From DSUN01 sp035527715 (GTDB lineage: Bacteria; Planctomycetota; PUPC01; DSUN01): DNA of 52,012 bases. Below, one piece after another: positions 17,139 to 24,043 of the stretch. Location: contig DATKZY010000042.1 in assembly GCA_035527715.1 (NCBI GenBank), positions 1-52,012 on the forward strand, given 5' to 3'. The notes below the pieces were generated by a model. It was not told the DNA's origin. It ran no database searches and saw only the letters and a program-made list of their open reading frames with translations. How positions within the stretch are numbered: position 1 is the stretch's first letter; every line of letters starts with the position of its first letter. Position numbers and translations under genes: made by a program.

Positions 17139-17462
17139 TCAGAACATGCCCGGCATGGCGACGCCGCCGGTCACCTTGCCCATCTCGTCGTTCGCCAGGT
17201 CTTTGGCCTTCTTCAGGCCCTGGCGGGCCGCGGCCAGCACCAGGTCCTCGAGCATCGTCACGTCCTTGGGGTCCACGACCGACGGGTCAATCTTGACGGC
17301 GACGATCTCCTGCTGGCCGTTGACGAGGACGCGGACCATGTTGCCGCCCGAGGTGCCCTCGACGACGCGCTCCTTGAGGCCCTGCTGGACCTCGGAGAGC
17401 CGCTGCTGCATCTTTTGCGCCTGGCGCACCAGGTCGCCCATTCCGCTGAATCCACGTGGCAT
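17139..17462 (-). CDS. ybaB: YbaB/EbfC nucleoid-associated protein
   Basis: This 107-residue protein matches the YbaB/EbfC family of small dimeric DNA-binding proteins: a long N-terminal helix (QKMQQRLSEVQQGLKERVVEG), a central sheet ending VKIDPSVVDP, and a C-terminal helix followed by a Gly/Met-rich tail. It lies 3 bases after dnaX and before recR, the conserved order, so it is co-transcribed. It probably coats the chromosome non-specifically. Confidence 0.93.
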   Translation of the reverse strand: MPRGFSGMGDLVRQAQKMQQRLSEVQQGLKERVVEGTSGGNMVRVLVNGQQEIVAVKIDPSVVDPKDVTMLEDLVLAAARQGLKKAKDLANDEMGKVTGGVAMPGMF

Positions 17463-17465
17463 CGC

Positions 17466-18896
17466 TTACTTCTCCCTGTTGACGACCACGCCCTGCAAAA
17501 TGTCCACCGCCTTGCGGACCACGGGGTTCTCGGCCGCCTGCTCCTGGAGCCTGCTGTGCTCCTCGATGCGGCGCTCGAGCTCCGCGGTCCTCGCGTCAGC
17601 GCCGCCCGCTCCGGGCGGGGGTGGCGAAGAGCCCCTCTTCCTCTCGTCCTCCTGCGCCGGCGCCGCGCGGGACGGGACGGGCCGCGTGGGCTCCGGGCGC
17701 GGGGCCTGTGGCCTCTGGGGCGGCGACGGGGCGGCGCTCGGCGGCGCCGCGCCGAGGCGCGCCTCGAGGGCCCCGAGCCGCTCGAGGAGTTCGGCCAGCG
17801 GCTGGAGGCCGGCACCCTGGGCCAGCTTCACAAGGGCCAGCTCGATGGGCAGACGGCTCTGGGCGCTTTCCTTGACTTTGCGCAGGGTGTCCCAGAGCAC
17901 CTGGCTGGTGTAGAGGAGGCCGTCGGTACTGAAGCGGCGGCGCTGGCGGTCGAGCTCCTGGGTGTCCTCGGGGGTCTCATCGAGCAGCGCGGCCTCGGGG
18001 CCGCACACGCTGAGAAGAAGGAGGGAGCGGACGTGGTCAATGAGCTGGTTGAGGAGGGCCTCGGTGTCCTTGCCGTCCTGGATGGCGCGGTGGAGGAGGG
18101 CGAGGGCCTGGTCGGGCTGGTGGTCGGCCAGGTGCTCCACGAGGGCGAAGATGTCGCGGCGGGGGAGGGCGCCGAGGGCCTCCTCGACGTTCTTGACGAC
18201 GATCTTTCCGCCGCCGTACGAGGTGAGCTGGTCGAGCAGGGTCTCGGCGTCGCGCATGCCGCCCTTCGTGCTGCGGGCGATGAGGCGCAGGGCCTCGGGG
18301 TCCGCCTGGGTCGTCTCGTGCTTGCAGATTTGCTCGAGGCGCCGCACGATGTCGGCGGTGGAGATGCGGCGGAAGTCGAAGCGCTGGCACCGCGAGTGAA
18401 TGGTGTCGGGCAGCCGGTGCGGCTCGGTGGTGCAGAAGATGAACTTGACGTGGGCGGGCGGCTCCTCGAGGGTCTTCAGGAAGGCGTTGAAGGCCGAGCG
18501 GCTGAGCATGTGCACTTCGTCAATGATGTAGACCTTGTAGCGGGCGCGGGCGGGCGTGAAGCGCACGTTGTCGCGCAGCACCCGCACGTCGTCCACGCTG
18601 GTGTTCGACGCCGCGTCAATCTCGATGACGTCCAGGTCGTCGCCGGCGGTGATGTGGGTGCAGAACGAGCAGGTGTTGCAGGGCGACGGGGTGGGGCCTT
18701 TTTCGCAGTTCAGGGCCTTGGCGAGCAGGCGTGCGGTGGTGGTCTTGCCCACGCCGCGGGGGCCGCTGAACAGGTAGGCGTGTCCCACGCGGCCGCCCGC
18801 GATGGCGTTCCGCAGGGTGGTCGTCACCCCCTCCTGGCCCACCACCTCGTCGAACGTCTGCGGCCGATACTTCCGCGCTAGAACCAAGTAGTCCAC
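17466..18896 (-). CDS. dnaX: DNA polymerase III gamma/tau subunit
   Basis: This is a 476-residue clamp-loader ATPase. Walker A GPRGVGKT is at 45-52, zinc-binding cysteines at C64, C73, C76 and C79, Walker B IIDEVHM near 120, and an Arg-finger SRC-type motif near 160. A Pro/Arg-rich linker (about 390-430) and a short C-terminal region follow, shorter than the E. coli tau tail. The start is GTG at 18896 (MDYLVLARKYRP is conserved). I did not find an obvious slippery frameshift site, though the Pro/Ser-rich linker was not examined exhaustively. It is followed at once by ybaB and recR and preceded by the SRP RNA gene. Confidence 0.96.
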   Translation of the reverse strand: MDYLVLARKYRPQTFDEVVGQEGVTTTLRNAIAGGRVGHAYLFSGPRGVGKTTTARLLAKALNCEKGPTPSPCNTCSFCTHITAGDDLDVIEIDAASNTSVDDVRVLRDNVRFTPARARYKVYIIDEVHMLSRSAFNAFLKTLEEPPAHVKFIFCTTEPHRLPDTIHSRCQRFDFRRISTADIVRRLEQICKHETTQADPEALRLIARSTKGGMRDAETLLDQLTSYGGGKIVVKNVEEALGALPRRDIFALVEHLADHQPDQALALLHRAIQDGKDTEALLNQLIDHVRSLLLLSVCGPEAALLDETPEDTQELDRQRRRFSTDGLLYTSQVLWDTLRKVKESAQSRLPIELALVKLAQGAGLQPLAELLERLGALEARLGAAPPSAAPSPPQRPQAPRPEPTRPVPSRAAPAQEDERKRGSSPPPPGAGGADARTAELERRIEEHSRLQEQAAENPVVRKAVDILQGVVVNREK

Positions 18897-18969
18897 GGGG
18901 ATGCCTGCCTTTGGGGGCGCTGAGGCCCCGCTCTATCGCCGCCGCCCGGGGGTCCGGGCGGCGATGTTA

Positions 18970-19252
18970 CACGCACACGACCGTGCACCCAACTTCGACG
19001 CCGCTCCTGGTCGTCGTACGCGGCAGTTGGCTCCAGCCAGGCAACCCCACGGCACATGGGACGAAATGCTTAAGGCTGCTTCCTCTCGGATCTGACCTAG
19101 TTCACACCCACCCATTGCATGGGACCCAGCCTTCAACACTACTTGCCGCGCCGGTTCGGCCAGGGTCGAGAGCCTCAGAAGGGAGTTCGACCCCGGTATA
19201 GCGGATTCCGGGTACAGGGCACCGCTAGTTCCCCGTCTAGCACGGCCGTGTG
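18970..19252 (-). ncRNA. ffs: Signal recognition particle RNA, large bacterial type with Alu domain
   Basis: Read on the minus strand, the RNA begins near 19250 with GCCGTGCTAG and GCGGTGCCCTGTACC (Alu-domain features as in Bacillus scRNA). It contains the S-domain core GGTCAGATCCGAGAGGAAGC at about 19100-19080, then CATGTGCCGTGGGGTTGCCTGG, and closes with GGGTGCACGGTCGTGTGC near 18975. Its 5' and 3' ends pair. The apical tetraloop reads GAGA instead of the usual GGAA. It lies between the cyclophilin gene and dnaX on the same strand; ffs beside dnaX is a common arrangement. Ends are approximate. Confidence 0.93.
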
Positions 19253-19254
19253 CG

Positions 19255-19887
19255 CTACTTCTTGGTGTCGGTCTCCTTCGCACCGGGAGAGGGCTTCTTC
19301 GCGACGAGCGCTTGCTCGATCACAATCTCCTCGATCGGGGCGGGCGAGCCATCGGCCGGGCGCGTCGCCACCGAGCCGATCCGCTTGGCCACGTCGAGCC
19401 CCGCAGTCACCTCGGCGAATACCGTGTAGTCACCGTCGAGGTGGGCCTGGTCGGCGAGCACGATGAGGAGGCGGCCGGGGCAGTTCCGCCCGTCGGCCGC
19501 GCGGTCCACGAGCACCGAGCCTGCGGTCACCGATTGCGGCGTGTCTTCATAGGCGGCGGTCTCGCCGTCGGCAACCTTCGCGCCGGATGGCGGCGTGCCG
19601 GCGATGACCATGCGATCCTTGAACACGCAGTAGATGCGGGCGCCGTCGTAGGACCCGCGCTCGGCGAGCTTCACGAACATCCGCACGGCGTTCGGCGCCG
19701 CGTCGGGCTCGAACCTCAGGGCAATGTCGCCCAGGTTGGTGCGCAGCGTGGCCGTGTAGTCGCGCAGGGCCACGGTGGCCGGGTGAGGCTCGCCGCCTGG
19801 CGCGGGGCCCCGCCAGGGAAACGTGCCGCCCACGACGGGGCCGACAGCCGCACACAGCAGCGCCACGCCGGCAAATAGGGATTTCAT
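19255..19887 (-). CDS. Exported cyclophilin-type peptidyl-prolyl isomerase
   Basis: This is 210 residues from ATG at 19887, beginning with a signal peptide (LFAGVALLCAAVGPVVGG). The body has the cyclophilin core in shortened form: TNLGDIALRFEPDAAPNAVRMFVKLAERGSYDGARIYCVFKDRMVIAG, then a gap-rich middle and LDGDYTVFAEVTAGLDVAKRIGSV. In active cyclophilins the catalytic Arg lies in FHRV; here the equivalent reads YCVFKD, so the Arg is replaced and activity is doubtful. The C-terminus is Lys-rich. It lies immediately upstream of the SRP RNA gene. Confidence 0.82.
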   Translation of the reverse strand: MKSLFAGVALLCAAVGPVVGGTFPWRGPAPGGEPHPATVALRDYTATLRTNLGDIALRFEPDAAPNAVRMFVKLAERGSYDGARIYCVFKDRMVIAGTPPSGAKVADGETAAYEDTPQSVTAGSVLVDRAADGRNCPGRLLIVLADQAHLDGDYTVFAEVTAGLDVAKRIGSVATRPADGSPAPIEEIVIEQALVAKKPSPGAKETDTKK

Positions 19888-19930
19888 CGTGCTCCTCGTC
19901 TCTCGCAATCGGAAATCGGAAACCGGGCTC

Positions 19931-20022
19931 TGGCGGAGAGGGGGGGATTCGAACCCCCGAGCCCCCTTTCGGGGACCACACGCTTTCCAAGCGTGCTCCT
20001 TAAGCCACTCGGACACCTCTCC
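19931..20022 (-). tRNA. tRNA-Ser (GGA)
   Basis: Complete class II cloverleaf with encoded CCA. Acceptor GGAGAGG pairs with CCTCTCC, anticodon loop TTGGAAA gives GGA, there is a long variable arm (GTCCCCGAAAGGGGGC region), and the T arm is GGGGGTTCGAATCCCCC. Confidence 0.95.
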
Positions 20023-20023
20023 T

Positions 20024-20078
20024 GAATGACCAAGGGCCAATGACCAACCTAGACCGAGCCCCTCCATTGGTCATTCGC
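20024..20078. repeat. Facing AATGACC / GGTCATT words between the two tRNA-Ser genes
   Basis: GAATGACC and CCAATGACCAAC at 20024-20048 face CCATTGGTCATTC at 20063-20078, forming a hairpin with 7-base-period arms between the tRNA genes. Confidence 0.6.
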
Positions 20079-20086
20079 ATTCTCTG

Positions 20087-20179
20087 TGGCGGAGAGGGGG
20101 GGATTCGAACCCCCGGGAGATGCATGACACCTCCACCGGTTTTCGAAACCGGCCCATTCGGCCGCTCTGGCACCTCTCC
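20087..20179 (-). tRNA. tRNA-Ser (CGA)
   Basis: Complete class II cloverleaf with encoded CCA; acceptor GGAGAGG/CCTCTCC, anticodon loop TTCGAAA gives CGA, and the long variable arm is present. It shares the acceptor and T arm with the neighbouring tRNA-Ser(GGA), suggesting duplication. Confidence 0.95.
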
Positions 20180-20180
20180 T

Positions 20181-20240
20181 GAATGTCCAATGACCAACTC
20201 AAACTGCTCTCCCTCAATTGGTCATTCGTCATCGGTCATT
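20181..20240. repeat. Facing CCAATGACC / GGTCATT words at the end of tadA
   Basis: TGTCCAATGACCAAC at 20184-20198 faces CAATTGGTCATTCGTCATCGGTCATT at 20215-20240, partly within the tadA 3' end. Same word family as 20024-20078. Confidence 0.55.
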
Positions 20241-20737
20241 GCGCTCTGGCTCCGCCGCTTGCGAAAGAACGCTTGGAGCAGCTCGCCGCATTCCTCGGCC
20301 AGCAGGCCCCCCTCCGACGGCACGCAGTGGTTTAGGCGCTCGTCGGACAGCAGCCTGTAAAGCGACTCGACAGCTCCCGCCTTCGGGTCGCGGGCACCGT
20401 AGGCCAGGCGGTCCACCCGTGCCAGCACCAGGGCGCCCGCGCACATCGCGCAGGGCTCGAGCGTCGCGTAGAGCGTCACGCCCGTGAGGCGCCAGCGCCC
20501 GAGGGCCGCCGCGGCCTGCGTGAGGGCGAGCAGCTCGGCGTGGGCGGTAGGGTCGCGCAACAGCTCGCGCTGGTTGTGAGCCCGGCCGACCACCTGGCCG
20601 CCGCACACCGCTACGGCGCCCACCGGCACGTCGTCGTGTTCGAGCGCCTGGCGGGCCTCCGCGAGGGCGAGCCGCATGAACCGCTCCTCGGTCGCCCGGC
20701 TCGGCCTCGCCGCCTCGCCGATGTGCCAACTCCTCAT
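20222..20737 (-). CDS. tadA: tRNA-specific adenosine deaminase
   Basis: This 171-residue enzyme deaminates A34 to inosine in tRNA-Arg(ACG). The zinc-site HAE is at residues 66-68 (E68 is the proton shuttle) and PCAMC at 95-99 gives C96 and C99. VPVGAVAV and GRAHNQRE are family landmarks. The start at 20737 gives a normal N-terminus; an internal ATG (MRLALAEARQ) has a stronger GAGGAG in front and is a possible alternative. Its substrate tRNA-Arg(ACG) gene lies 136 bases upstream on the same strand, probably in the same transcript. Some cytidine deaminases look similar, but the tRNA context supports TadA. Confidence 0.93.
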   Translation of the reverse strand: MRSWHIGEAARPSRATEERFMRLALAEARQALEHDDVPVGAVAVCGGQVVGRAHNQRELLRDPTAHAELLALTQAAAALGRWRLTGVTLYATLEPCAMCAGALVLARVDRLAYGARDPKAGAVESLYRLLSDERLNHCVPSEGGLLAEECGELLQAFFRKRRSQSAMTDDE

Positions 20738-20872
20738 GAAAAGAGAAGCCCCGCACGGCCCGCGCCGGCAAGCGCTTCTCCAGAAGACCATCTCAGGACC
20801 TGCACGGGCCGCCTTGGCGGGAACAGCGGGGCGCGCTGCCCGCCGACCAGTCGTCCTGAGGCTGTCGAAGGA

Positions 20873-20949
20873 TGGCGCGCCCAGGAGGACTCGAACCTCC
20901 AACCTTCGGCTTCGTAGGCCGCGACTCTGTCCAATTGAGCTATGGGCGC
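20873..20949 (-). tRNA. tRNA-Arg (ACG)
   Basis: 77-nt cloverleaf with encoded CCA: acceptor GCGCCCA/TGGGCGC, anticodon loop CTACGAA gives ACG, T arm GGAGGTTCGAGTCCTCC. The A34 wobble base requires deamination by TadA, encoded next. Confidence 0.95.
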
Positions 20950-20986
20950 CATGCCCCCGGCGTGCCCCTGCCTCGCGCCGGCGCGT

Positions 20987-21062
20987 TGGCACCCCCACGG
21001 GGATTCGAACCCCGGTCCCCAGGCTGAGAACCTGGTATCCTAGGCCTCTGGACGATGGGGGC
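20987..21062 (-). tRNA. tRNA-Glu (CTC)
   Basis: 76-nt cloverleaf with encoded CCA: acceptor GCCCCCA/TGGGGGT, anticodon loop TTCTCAG gives CTC, T arm CGGGGTTCGAATCCCCG. Confidence 0.95.
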
Positions 21063-21082
21063 AGCCGAAACCCTCGCACTAC

Positions 21083-21158
21083 TGGCTGGGGGAGGAGGAG
21101 TCGAACCTCCGCTTTCCTGATCCAGAGTCAGGCGTGTTACCAGTTACACCATCCCCCA
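21083..21158 (-). tRNA. tRNA-Gln (CTG)
   Basis: 76-nt cloverleaf with encoded CCA: acceptor TGGGGGA/TCCCCCA, anticodon loop CTCTGGA gives CTG, T arm GGAGGTTCGACTCCTCC. It is the first gene of the minus-strand tRNA-tadA array. Confidence 0.95.
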
Positions 21159-21175
21159 ATGCTCCGATTGCCCGT

Positions 21176-21203
21176 ATTATACCAGTTGTCCGATGAAAAT
21201 CAA
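21176..21203 (-). promoter_or_regulatory. Predicted strong promoter for the tRNA-tadA array
   Basis: On the minus strand TTGATT (21203-21198), 16 bases, TATAAT (21181-21176), 18 bases before tRNA-Gln. Confidence 0.7.
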
Positions 21204-21273
21204 GCCCAATTGCCGGGCCGGGTGCGTGTAGTCTCCTTCGAGACAGGTGGCCGCGTTCTGAGCCTCCGAAGGA

Positions 21274-21465
21274 GGCGGAGGAATAAAGCCCACGGCGATG
21301 CTCGGGGAGCCGTGGGATGGTAGGCGCAAGAGGGCCCAGCCCCCGAAGCGGGGCGGCGGAACGATGGGATGGCCAACGGGCTTCCGCCGCCCCGCTTCGG
21401 GGGCTGAGCCCTGGGTGCTCCCTTACCCACGGCTCCCAAAGCATCGCCGTGGGCTTTACTCCGCC
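21274..21465. repeat. Nested 190-bp inverted repeat (MITE- or BIME-like)
   Basis: Outer arm AAAGCCCACGGCGATGCT (21285-21302) faces AGCATCGCCGTGGGCTTT (21440-21457), and inner arm CAGCCCCCGAAGCGGGGC faces GCCCCGCTTCGGGGGCTG. The whole stretch can fold into one long hairpin. No coding sequence is seen in it; the 21159-21752 gap otherwise holds only the promoter at 21176-21203 and the tract at 21611-21694. Confidence 0.8.
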
Positions 21466-21610
21466 ACGCCCTGCGGGCGTTGGGTCAGCTGCGGGATGGG
21501 GGGTGCCCGCGATAGTATCGCGCAACTGGCTTTTCCGACCGAAGGAGATTACACGCACCCGGCGTGGCAGAGCATGCCCCCAGTTCTGGTGAATCCCGCG
21601 CTCTCCTGCA

Positions 21611-21694
21611 ATCGTCCTCGTCCTCGTCCCTCGTCCTCGTTCTCGACTCCTCTCTCCTCAAGCCAGGAGAATCGAGGACGAGGGACGAGGACGA
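21611..21694. repeat. Inverted tract of TCGTCCTCG words
   Basis: ATCGTCCTCG-type words (21611-21639) face CGAGGACGAGGGACGAGGACG at 21673-21694, with short-period arms and a further small hairpin in the loop. It lies just downstream of the minus-strand sugar pyrophosphorylase gene and may terminate it. Confidence 0.75.
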
Positions 21695-21752
21695 TAGGAG
21701 AGCCGGCTCGTTGCCAGGATTGGGGGCCATACTCGCGCGGCACCGTCGCGGA

Positions 21753-23165
21753 CTAGGCCTGGAGGTTCAGGTCGCTCGTGAGGCAGAGGCCGGGCGGCAG
21801 CCGCCGGCGCAAGGCGTCGGCGTCCTCGGCGTAGAGCGGGCCGATCTCGATGCGGCTCAGGGGCTCGCCCCGCGCATCGCGCGGCACGGCCACCCCGGCC
21901 TGCTCGAGCCAGCGGGCGTGGAGGCCGATCGCGGCCCGGCGGGCCGTGGCGGGCGAGTCCTCCCCCTCCTTGTTCTTGATCGGGGCGAACTCCTCCGCGC
22001 GGTCCACCATCAGGACCAGCGGGCTGCGGGCGTAGGGAAGCGCGTCGAAGACGAACTTCTCGAAGCGGACGCCGTTCGCCACGGGGGGGGCCACCAGGCG
22101 CCCCGCGCCGTCCAGGCACTTGATCTTCTTGTCCGCGCGGTGGTACGGCAGGGCGACGCCCTGGGCGACCAGGGATTCGAGGAACTCGGTGTCGAACGCG
22201 TGAATGGCGATGCTGCCGGCCTCGAAGACGAGGCGGCCGCGGGAGTCGGTGGCGTACTTGTAGCGGGGCGGCAGGTAGCTGTACTCGACCACGCGCAGCG
22301 CGCCGCCCGCGTAGCAGAAGGCCCCCAGCCCCTCGTCGGCGTCGCGCTTCCGCAGCGCCTTGCTCGAGAAGTCCGACCCGCGCAGGATGTGGTAGCCCAG
22401 GAACGCGGGGTCAACGATCTTGATCAGCGGGTTGTCCACCTGGAAGTACGAGACGACGCGGGCGCCGCGTTGGCGCATGTCGGCGAGCGCCCCGCTCTCG
22501 TGAAGCGCCTGCACCACTCCTCCGTGACCGTTGGGGCTGGTGGCCAGGCAGCCCTTCTCGGCCAGGAGCAGCCGCCCCCCGAAGTCCACGGCGGGCGAGA
22601 GCGCCTGCTCGAAGAAGAACACGTTCTCGGCGCCGAGGCCGAAGCCGTCGTGCTCGGCAAAGAACTGGCGGGTCGGCGTGTCCGTCGCCTCGCTGGTCAT
22701 CACGTACCAGGGGATGACGACGCCGTAGCGGCGGCGGGCCGCGAGGATCTTCTCGGCGTGGAGCTGGAAGAGCGTCTTGCCCGTGATGGGGGCAGCGGGA
22801 TAGGTGCCCTTCGGCGGCACGTAGCGCAGGCGTGTGCCCAGGCCGCCTGCGACCACGAGTGCGGCCACGTGGCCGGCGCGGAGGGCGTCCTCACCGAGGG
22901 TGATGGCGCGGCGACGCTCGGCTGCGCCCTCCTCGGTTGCCGGCACCTCCACCGGCTCAGCGGGCCGCAGGTCGTCGCCCACTTCCTGGGGCGGCTTCAG
23001 CACCAGTTCCGCGACCAGACGGTCGAGCTCAGCGAAATCCAGCGTCGCCACCTGGTCGAGCAGGTAGTCGCGCCACGTGCCGTCCAGCTCGTCCCACCAG
23101 CGGAAGATATGCCCCTGGCCATGTGCCTCGGCCAAGGCGCGCAAGTCCTCAAGGTTCCCTGCCAA
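21753..23165 (-). CDS. UDPGP-family UDP-sugar pyrophosphorylase (UAP1-like)
   Basis: This 470-residue protein resembles the eukaryotic-type UDPGP/UAP1 family, which makes UDP-GlcNAc or UDP-glucose from UTP and the sugar 1-phosphate. Visible motifs: GGLGTRLRYVPPKGTYP near residue 111 (nucleotide loop), GKTLFQLHAEKI, SPNGHGG near 215 (uridine binding), QVDNPLIKIVDP near 250, and EFAPIKN near 390. The substrate sugar is not determined. Start is TTG at 23165 with AAGGAG 7 bases upstream. It runs alone under its own promoter (23190-23218). Confidence 0.88.
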   Translation of the reverse strand: MAGNLEDLRALAEAHGQGHIFRWWDELDGTWRDYLLDQVATLDFAELDRLVAELVLKPPQEVGDDLRPAEPVEVPATEEGAAERRRAITLGEDALRAGHVAALVVAGGLGTRLRYVPPKGTYPAAPITGKTLFQLHAEKILAARRRYGVVIPWYVMTSEATDTPTRQFFAEHDGFGLGAENVFFFEQALSPAVDFGGRLLLAEKGCLATSPNGHGGVVQALHESGALADMRQRGARVVSYFQVDNPLIKIVDPAFLGYHILRGSDFSSKALRKRDADEGLGAFCYAGGALRVVEYSYLPPRYKYATDSRGRLVFEAGSIAIHAFDTEFLESLVAQGVALPYHRADKKIKCLDGAGRLVAPPVANGVRFEKFVFDALPYARSPLVLMVDRAEEFAPIKNKEGEDSPATARRAAIGLHARWLEQAGVAVPRDARGEPLSRIEIGPLYAEDADALRRRLPPGLCLTSDLNLQA

Positions 23166-23189
23166 TGCGTTCTCCTTGGTGTCGGGCAG

Positions 23190-23218
23190 ATTATACGTGT
23201 CGCGTCGAAACGAGTCAA
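23190..23218 (-). promoter_or_regulatory. Near-consensus promoter of the UDP-sugar pyrophosphorylase gene
   Basis: On the minus strand TTGACT (23218-23213), 17 bases, TATAAT (23195-23190), 24 bases before the TTG start. Confidence 0.8.
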
Positions 23219-23242
23219 AACCTCCTTCGCCTCGAATGCTCC

Positions 23243-23271
23243 TTGACAGGCGGAGTCCCTCGTGCTAAGCT
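23243..23271 (+). promoter_or_regulatory. Predicted vapBC promoter
   Basis: TTGACA (23243-23248), 17 bases, TAAGCT (23266-23271), diverging from the 23190-23218 promoter. Confidence 0.55.
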
Positions 23272-23314
23272 AAGTGTGTTGCAAGTGCATTGAGCCCGAC
23301 TCAGGAGCAGCCAC

Positions 23315-23560
23315 ATGGCCGTGAAGACCATCACGATTGACATGGAAGCCTACGATCTCTTGTCGGCAGACAAGCGCGAGGGCGAGTCGTTCAGCAAGGT
23401 GATCAAGCGCCGCCTTCGCCCCAGGCACACGGCTCGCGACCTGCTCGAACACCTGCACGAGATAGCGCTGAGCGAGGAGACGCTTGACCACGTGGACAGG
23501 CTCATCGCCGCCCGCAAGGACTCCCTTGCGGAGTCCCCCATTCTCGATTCGGAGGAGTAG
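23315..23560 (+). CDS. vapB: VapB-family antitoxin
   Basis: This 81-residue protein matches the VAPB_antitox family: MAVKTITIDMEAYDLLSADKREGESFSKVIKRRL is the ribbon-helix-helix-like DNA-binding half, and the acidic C-terminal half would bind the toxin. It is followed after 3 bases by the PIN-domain toxin gene. It is expected to repress its own promoter at 23243-23271. Confidence 0.88.
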   Translation: MAVKTITIDMEAYDLLSADKREGESFSKVIKRRLRPRHTARDLLEHLHEIALSEETLDHVDRLIAARKDSLAESPILDSEE

Positions 23561-23563
23561 GCG

Positions 23564-23968
23564 GTGTTCCTCGACACGTCCTTCTGCGTGGACCTGATCC
23601 GCGAGCAGCGTCGCGGCAAACACGGCCCGGCCACACGGATGCTTCGCTCTCTGGGCGACACTCCTCTGTTCGTGTCCGTTTTTGCCCTCTGCGAACTCGA
23701 CGCTGGCGCCAGACTCTCCAGGGATACGGAGGAGGAGTTCCGGGGGCTGGCCAAGCTCACAGAATTCGTTCCGGTTGTCTACCCTGACCCTGCGTTCCCC
23801 GGGGCCTATGGCGAGATCGAAGCTCATCTCCGTCGGAACGGCACTCCCATTCCAACCATGGACGTGCTGATCGCCGCCTTGGCCAGGCTCCACGGCGAGC
23901 CCCTGCTCGCGCGCCACACGGAGCACTTCGCCAGGATCCCCGGGTTGGTGGTGCAAACCTACGGCTGA
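23564..23968 (+). CDS. vapC: VapC PIN-domain ribonuclease toxin
   Basis: This is a 134-residue PIN domain with acidic residues in place: D4 in FLDTSF, E46 in CELDAG, D99 in TMDVLIAALA, and a fourth position near the end (HTEHF). VapC toxins cleave tRNA or rRNA. Start is GTG at 23564, 3 bases after vapB. Confidence 0.9.
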   Translation: MFLDTSFCVDLIREQRRGKHGPATRMLRSLGDTPLFVSVFALCELDAGARLSRDTEEEFRGLAKLTEFVPVVYPDPAFPGAYGEIEAHLRRNGTPIPTMDVLIAALARLHGEPLLARHTEHFARIPGLVVQTYG

Positions 23969-23987
23969 GCGGCCGGGAGGTCGCCCA

Positions 23988-24015
23988 TTGCCTTGCGTGC
24001 CCCTTTCGCTATACT
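23988..24015 (+). promoter_or_regulatory. Predicted promoter of the cytochrome/beta-propeller gene
   Basis: TTGCCT (23988-23993), 16 bases, TATACT (24010-24015), 28 bases before the ATG. Confidence 0.5.
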
Positions 24016-24043
24016 ACGAGGGGCCCCACAAGAGGAGTTGGCC

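Noticed and set aside
18901..19200. Small plus-strand frames starting at 18901 and 18911
   Set aside because: They lie over the SRP RNA gene on the other strand; the RNA core is unmistakable, so these frames are shadows.
21159..21752. Coding potential in the gap downstream of the UDP-sugar pyrophosphorylase
   Set aside because: Frames there follow the inverted-repeat arms and give low-complexity peptides.
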